Assembly (NCBI RefSeq): GCF_000718515.1
Contig: NZ_JNZS01000054.1
Coordinates: forward strand, 1-8,307
Origin: Micromonospora parva
GTDB taxonomy: Bacteria > Actinomycetota > Actinomycetes > Mycobacteriales > Micromonosporaceae
DNA: 8,307 bases
Direction: 5' to 3'
How positions within the stretch are numbered: position 1 is the stretch's first letter; each line of letters starts with the position of its first letter. Below, piece by piece: positions 6,257 to 8,307 of the stretch. The position numbers and the translations under genes are program-made. The notes beneath the pieces were generated by a model. It was not told the DNA's origin and did not search any database. It was given only the letters and a program-made list of their open reading frames with translations.

Positions 6257-7117
6257 GTGACGGCGACGCTTCTGGACGGCAAGGCAACCGCAGCGGAGAT
6301 CAAGGACGAGCTGCGCATTCGGGTGAAGGCCCTCGCGGAACGCGGCATCACCCCGGGGCTCGGCACGGTCCTGGTCGGGGCGGACCCGGGCAGCCAGGCG
6401 TACGTCAACGGCAAGCACCGCGACTGCGCCGAGGTGGGCATCGCCTCGATCCGCCGCGAACTGCCGGCCGACGCCACCCAGCAGCAGGTCGACGACGTGC
6501 TGGCCGAGCTGAACGCCGACCCGGCGTGCCACGGCTACATCGTCCAGTTGCCGCTGCCGGCCCACCTCGACACCCAGCGGGTGCTGGAGTTGATCGACCC
6601 GGACAAGGACGCCGACGGCCTGCACCCGGTCAACCTGGGTCGGCTCGTGCTCGGCTACGACGGGCCGCTGCCGTGCACCCCGCGCGGCATCGTCGAGCTG
6701 CTCCGCCGACACGACGTGGCGCTGCGCGGTGCCACCGTCGCGGTGGTCGGCCGGGGCAACACCGTCGGGCGCCCACTCGGCCTGCTGCTCACCCGGCGCA
6801 GTGAAAACGCCACAGTCACCCTGTGCCACACCGGCACCCTCGACCTCGCCTCGCACACCCGCGCCGCCGACATCGTCATCGTCGCGGCCGGCGTACCGGG
6901 TCTGCTCACCGCCGACATGATCAACCCTGGCGCGGTGGTGGTGGATGTCGGCATCACCCGCGTGATCGGCGCGGACGGCAAGGGCCGCTACACCGGCGAC
7001 GTGGACCCGGAGGTGGTCCAGACGGCCGGCGCGCTCGTCCCCATGCCCGGCGGCGTGGGCCCGATGACCCGGGCCATGCTGCTCACCAATGTCGTGGAGC
7101 GCGCCGAGCGCGGCTGA
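6257..7117 (+). CDS. folD: Bifunctional methylenetetrahydrofolate dehydrogenase/methenyltetrahydrofolate cyclohydrolase
   Basis: Cytoplasmic enzyme, 286 aa, that interconverts 5,10-methylene-THF, 5,10-methenyl-THF and 10-formyl-THF, normally with NADP, supplying one-carbon units for purines and formyl-methionine. Seen in the sequence: the catalytic Tyr-Lys pair in YVNGK (Tyr49, Lys53), Gln97 in [14 protein letters not shown] (117-124), the cofactor-binding [11 protein letters not shown] (163-173, with Gly where many homologues have Ser), and the family signature PGGVGPMT (264-271). Length matches the family. The start is a GTG with no clear ribosome binding site, possibly leaderless. A divergent peptide importer lies upstream and mdh follows after 138 bp. 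No terminator with a T run follows; a weak hairpin (7185-7205) lies in the gap, so read-through into mdh is possible. Complete and intact. Confidence 0.97.
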   Translation: MTATLLDGKATAAEIKDELRIRVKALAERGITPGLGTVLVGADPGSQAYVNGKHRDCAEVGIASIRRELPADATQQQVDDVLAELNADPACHGYIVQLPLPAHLDTQRVLELIDPDKDADGLHPVNLGRLVLGYDGPLPCTPRGIVELLRRHDVALRGATVAVVGRGNTVGRPLGLLLTRRSENATVTLCHTGTLDLASHTRAADIVIVAAGVPGLLTADMINPGAVVVDVGITRVIGADGKGRYTGDVDPEVVQTAGALVPMPGGVGPMTRAMLLTNVVERAERG

Positions 7118-7184
7118 CCCGCACGTCGGCGCACCGAACCAGGACGGCGGTGACGTTCGCCCCATCCCGGCGATGCCCGCCGCC

Positions 7185-7205
7185 CCTGGCCGGATCGGTG
7201 CCAGG
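7185..7205. promoter_or_regulatory. Inverted repeat upstream of mdh (CCTGGC-N9-GCCAGG)
   Basis: A perfect 6-bp inverted repeat with a 9-bp spacer lies 68 bp after the folD stop and covers the place where a -35 element for mdh would sit. It could be an operator or a weak folD transcript end; no T run follows on either strand. The rest of the 7118-7184 stretch shows nothing I can name. Confidence 0.35.
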
Positions 7206-7209
7206 ATGA

Positions 7210-7241
7210 CTGATACGGTCCGGAAAACCGACTGGTATCAG
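7210..7241 (+). promoter_or_regulatory. mdh promoter with overlapping dyad
   Basis: TGATACGGT (7211-7219) is an extended -10 element (TGN-TANNNT) without a recognisable -35, as often accompanies extended -10 promoters. The predicted transcription start is near 7226, about 30 nt before the ATG. An inverted repeat CTGATAC (7210-7216) / GTATCAG (7235-7241) with an 18-bp spacer brackets the -10 and the start site, so a protein bound there would be placed to block the promoter. GGGAG and GTGGGA (7241-7250) follow as ribosome binding sequence. Confidence 0.55.
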
Positions 7242-7255
7242 GGAGTGGGACGACC

Positions 7256-8206
7256 ATGGGTAAGAAGGTCACTGTCGTCGGGGCTGGCTTCTACGGCTCC
7301 ACCACCGCACAGCGCCTGGCCGAGTACGACGTCTTCGACACCGTAGTGATCACCGACATCGTGGAGGGCAAGCCCGCGGGCCTGGCACTCGACCTCAACC
7401 AGTCGCGGGCCATCGAGGGCTTCGAGACCAAGGTCGTCGGCGTGACGACCGGCCCCAACGGTGAGGGCTACGAGCAGATCGAGGGCTCCGACGTCGTCGT
7501 GATCACCGCTGGTCTGCCGCGCAAGCCCGGCATGAGCCGGATGGACCTGCTGGAGACCAACGCCAAGATCGTCCGCCAGGTCGCCGAGAACGTCGCCAAG
7601 TACGCCCCGAACGCCGTCGTCATCGTGGTCTCCAACCCGCTGGACGAGATGACCGCGCTGGCCCAGCTCGCCACCCAGTTCCCGAAGAACCGGGTGCTCG
7701 GCCAGGCCGGCATGCTGGACACCGCCCGGTTCAGCAACTTCGTCGCCGAGGCGCTGAACGTGCCGGTGGCGTCGGTACGCACGCTGACCCTGGGCTCGCA
7801 CGGCGACACGATGGTCCCGGTGCCCTCGAAGAGCACCGTCAACGGCAAGCCGTTGCGTGACGTGATGCCGGCCGAGCAAATCGAGGAGCTGGTCGTCAAG
7901 ACCCGCAACGGTGGCGCCGAGGTGGTCGCCCTGCTCAAGACCGGTTCGGCGTACTACGCCCCGTCCGCCGCCGCGGCCCGGATGGCGAAGGCCGTCGCCG
8001 AGGACTCCGGCGACGTCATGCCGGTCTGCGCCTGGGTCGACGGCGAGTACGGCATCTCCGGTGTCTACCTGGGTGTCGAGGCCGAGATCGGCGCTCAGGG
8101 CGTCAAGCGGGTCGTCGAGACCGACCTGGACGCCGACGAGCTGGCCAGCCTCAAGGAGGCCGCCGAGGCCGTCCGTGCCAAGCAGGCTGACATCTCCAGC
8201 ATGTAG
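7256..8206 (+). CDS. mdh: NAD-dependent malate dehydrogenase (LDH-like type)
   Basis: Cytoplasmic TCA-cycle enzyme, 316 aa, oxidising malate to oxaloacetate with NAD. It belongs to the lactate/malate dehydrogenase superfamily, LDH-like MDH branch. Seen: the Rossmann loop GAGFYG (9-14), Asp34 for NAD preference, the substrate loop LPRKPGMSR (87-95) with Arg89 at the position where lactate dehydrogenases have Gln, Asn127 in SNPLD, Asp155 and Arg158 in GMLDTAR, and catalytic His182 in GSHGD. Arg89 separates it from lactate dehydrogenase. The ATG is preceded by GGGAG (7241-7245) and GTGGGA (7245-7250). It has its own candidate promoter and a strong hairpin 14 nt after the stop, so it probably forms a single-gene unit. 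Complete, with nothing missing. Confidence 0.96.
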   Translation: MGKKVTVVGAGFYGSTTAQRLAEYDVFDTVVITDIVEGKPAGLALDLNQSRAIEGFETKVVGVTTGPNGEGYEQIEGSDVVVITAGLPRKPGMSRMDLLETNAKIVRQVAENVAKYAPNAVVIVVSNPLDEMTALAQLATQFPKNRVLGQAGMLDTARFSNFVAEALNVPVASVRTLTLGSHGDTMVPVPSKSTVNGKPLRDVMPAEQIEELVVKTRNGGAEVVALLKTGSAYYAPSAAAARMAKAVAEDSGDVMPVCAWVDGEYGISGVYLGVEAEIGAQGVKRVVETDLDADELASLKEAAEAVRAKQADISSM

Positions 8207-8220
8207 TTCCCCGAACCACC

Positions 8221-8255
8221 GAAAGGGCGCGCCGGCAGAGCCGACGCGCCCTTTC
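8221..8255 (+). terminator. Terminator hairpin of mdh
   Basis: Arms AAAGGGCGCG (8222-8231) and CGCGCCCTTT (8245-8254) pair perfectly, extended by G8221-C8255. After one C/A mismatch, an inner stem CGGC/GCCG (8233-8236, 8240-8243) closes a 3-base AGA loop. It begins 14 nt after the mdh stop. The only T run is the TTT inside the descending arm, followed by C-rich DNA, which is usual for actinobacterial terminators. The symmetry means it could also act on the minus strand. Confidence 0.85.
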
Positions 8256-8300
8256 CCCGTCCCGTCCCGTCCCGTCCCGTCCCACCCCACCCCACCCCAC
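8256..8300. repeat. Pentanucleotide tandem array (CCCGT)5(CCCAC)4
   Basis: Five exact copies of CCCGT (8256-8280) are followed directly by four exact copies of CCCAC (8281-8300), and C-rich DNA continues to the window end. Read on the minus strand this gives repeated GTGGG then ACGGG units, that is, four GGGG tracts with single-base T loops. This matches a G-quadruplex pattern. The array starts at the last base pair of the mdh terminator. Copy number may vary between strains. Confidence 0.9.
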
Positions 8301-8307
8301 CCCCGCC

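Noticed and set aside
6122..8290. Long minus-strand open frames opposite folD and mdh (6122-7165 and 7238-8290)
   Set aside because: Same third-position GC effect; both overlap well-supported enzymes, and their products are low-complexity His/Asp/Arg/Gly-rich sequence.
1..8307. Mobile element, prophage, CRISPR, toxin-antitoxin, defence or biosynthetic cluster
   Set aside because: No transposase, integrase, spaced repeats, small paired genes or unusual domains were found on either strand; all seven genes are core metabolism or peptide uptake with uniform composition.

Overview
The window reads as chromosomal DNA from a GC-rich actinobacterium. Almost every third codon position is G or C, a GTG start is used, promoters look like TANNNT, and the lipoprotein has a Gly/Ser-rich linker after its lipobox. 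The protein sequences feel closest to Micromonosporaceae (Micromonospora or Salinispora type). That assignment is recognition from memory, not a search.

Left part (1-5773, all minus strand): a complete five-gene oligopeptide/dipeptide ABC importer. Transcription runs from right to left: substrate-binding lipoprotein (4172-5773), a 197-bp gap with a strong stem-loop, OppB-type permease (3036-3974), OppC-type permease (2061-3017), OppD-type ATPase (1023-2054) and OppF-type ATPase (8-1042). The last four genes are packed with gaps of 18 and 6 nt and one 20-nt overlap. The lipoprotein captures peptide outside the membrane, the two permeases form the channel, and the two ATPases drive import. The last gene ends in a C-rich stretch read from a 12-G homopolymer. 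The operon's transcription terminator is not in the window, because only 7 bases lie beyond the final stop codon.

Middle (5774-6256): a 483-bp divergent intergenic region with no credible gene. It holds a candidate promoter for the transporter, phased repeats in its leader, several inverted repeats, and a candidate leaderless promoter for folD. Two palindromes of the same design, GTTCGR-N6-YCGAAC, lie 80 bp apart on either side of a four-part GTGAC/GTCAC dyad. This is the least explained structure in the window.

Right part (6257-8206, plus strand): folD (methylene-THF dehydrogenase/cyclohydrolase, one-carbon metabolism) and mdh (NAD-dependent malate dehydrogenase, TCA cycle). A 138-bp gap separates them and carries two inverted repeats and an extended -10 element for mdh. 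mdh is followed by a clear intrinsic-type hairpin and then a pentanucleotide array, (CCCGT)5(CCCAC)4, that could form G-quadruplexes on the minus strand.

The seven genes are ordinary housekeeping and nutrient-uptake genes. I see no mobile element, CRISPR array, RNA gene, toxin or defence system, and no undescribed multi-gene system. The points worth a second look are non-coding.
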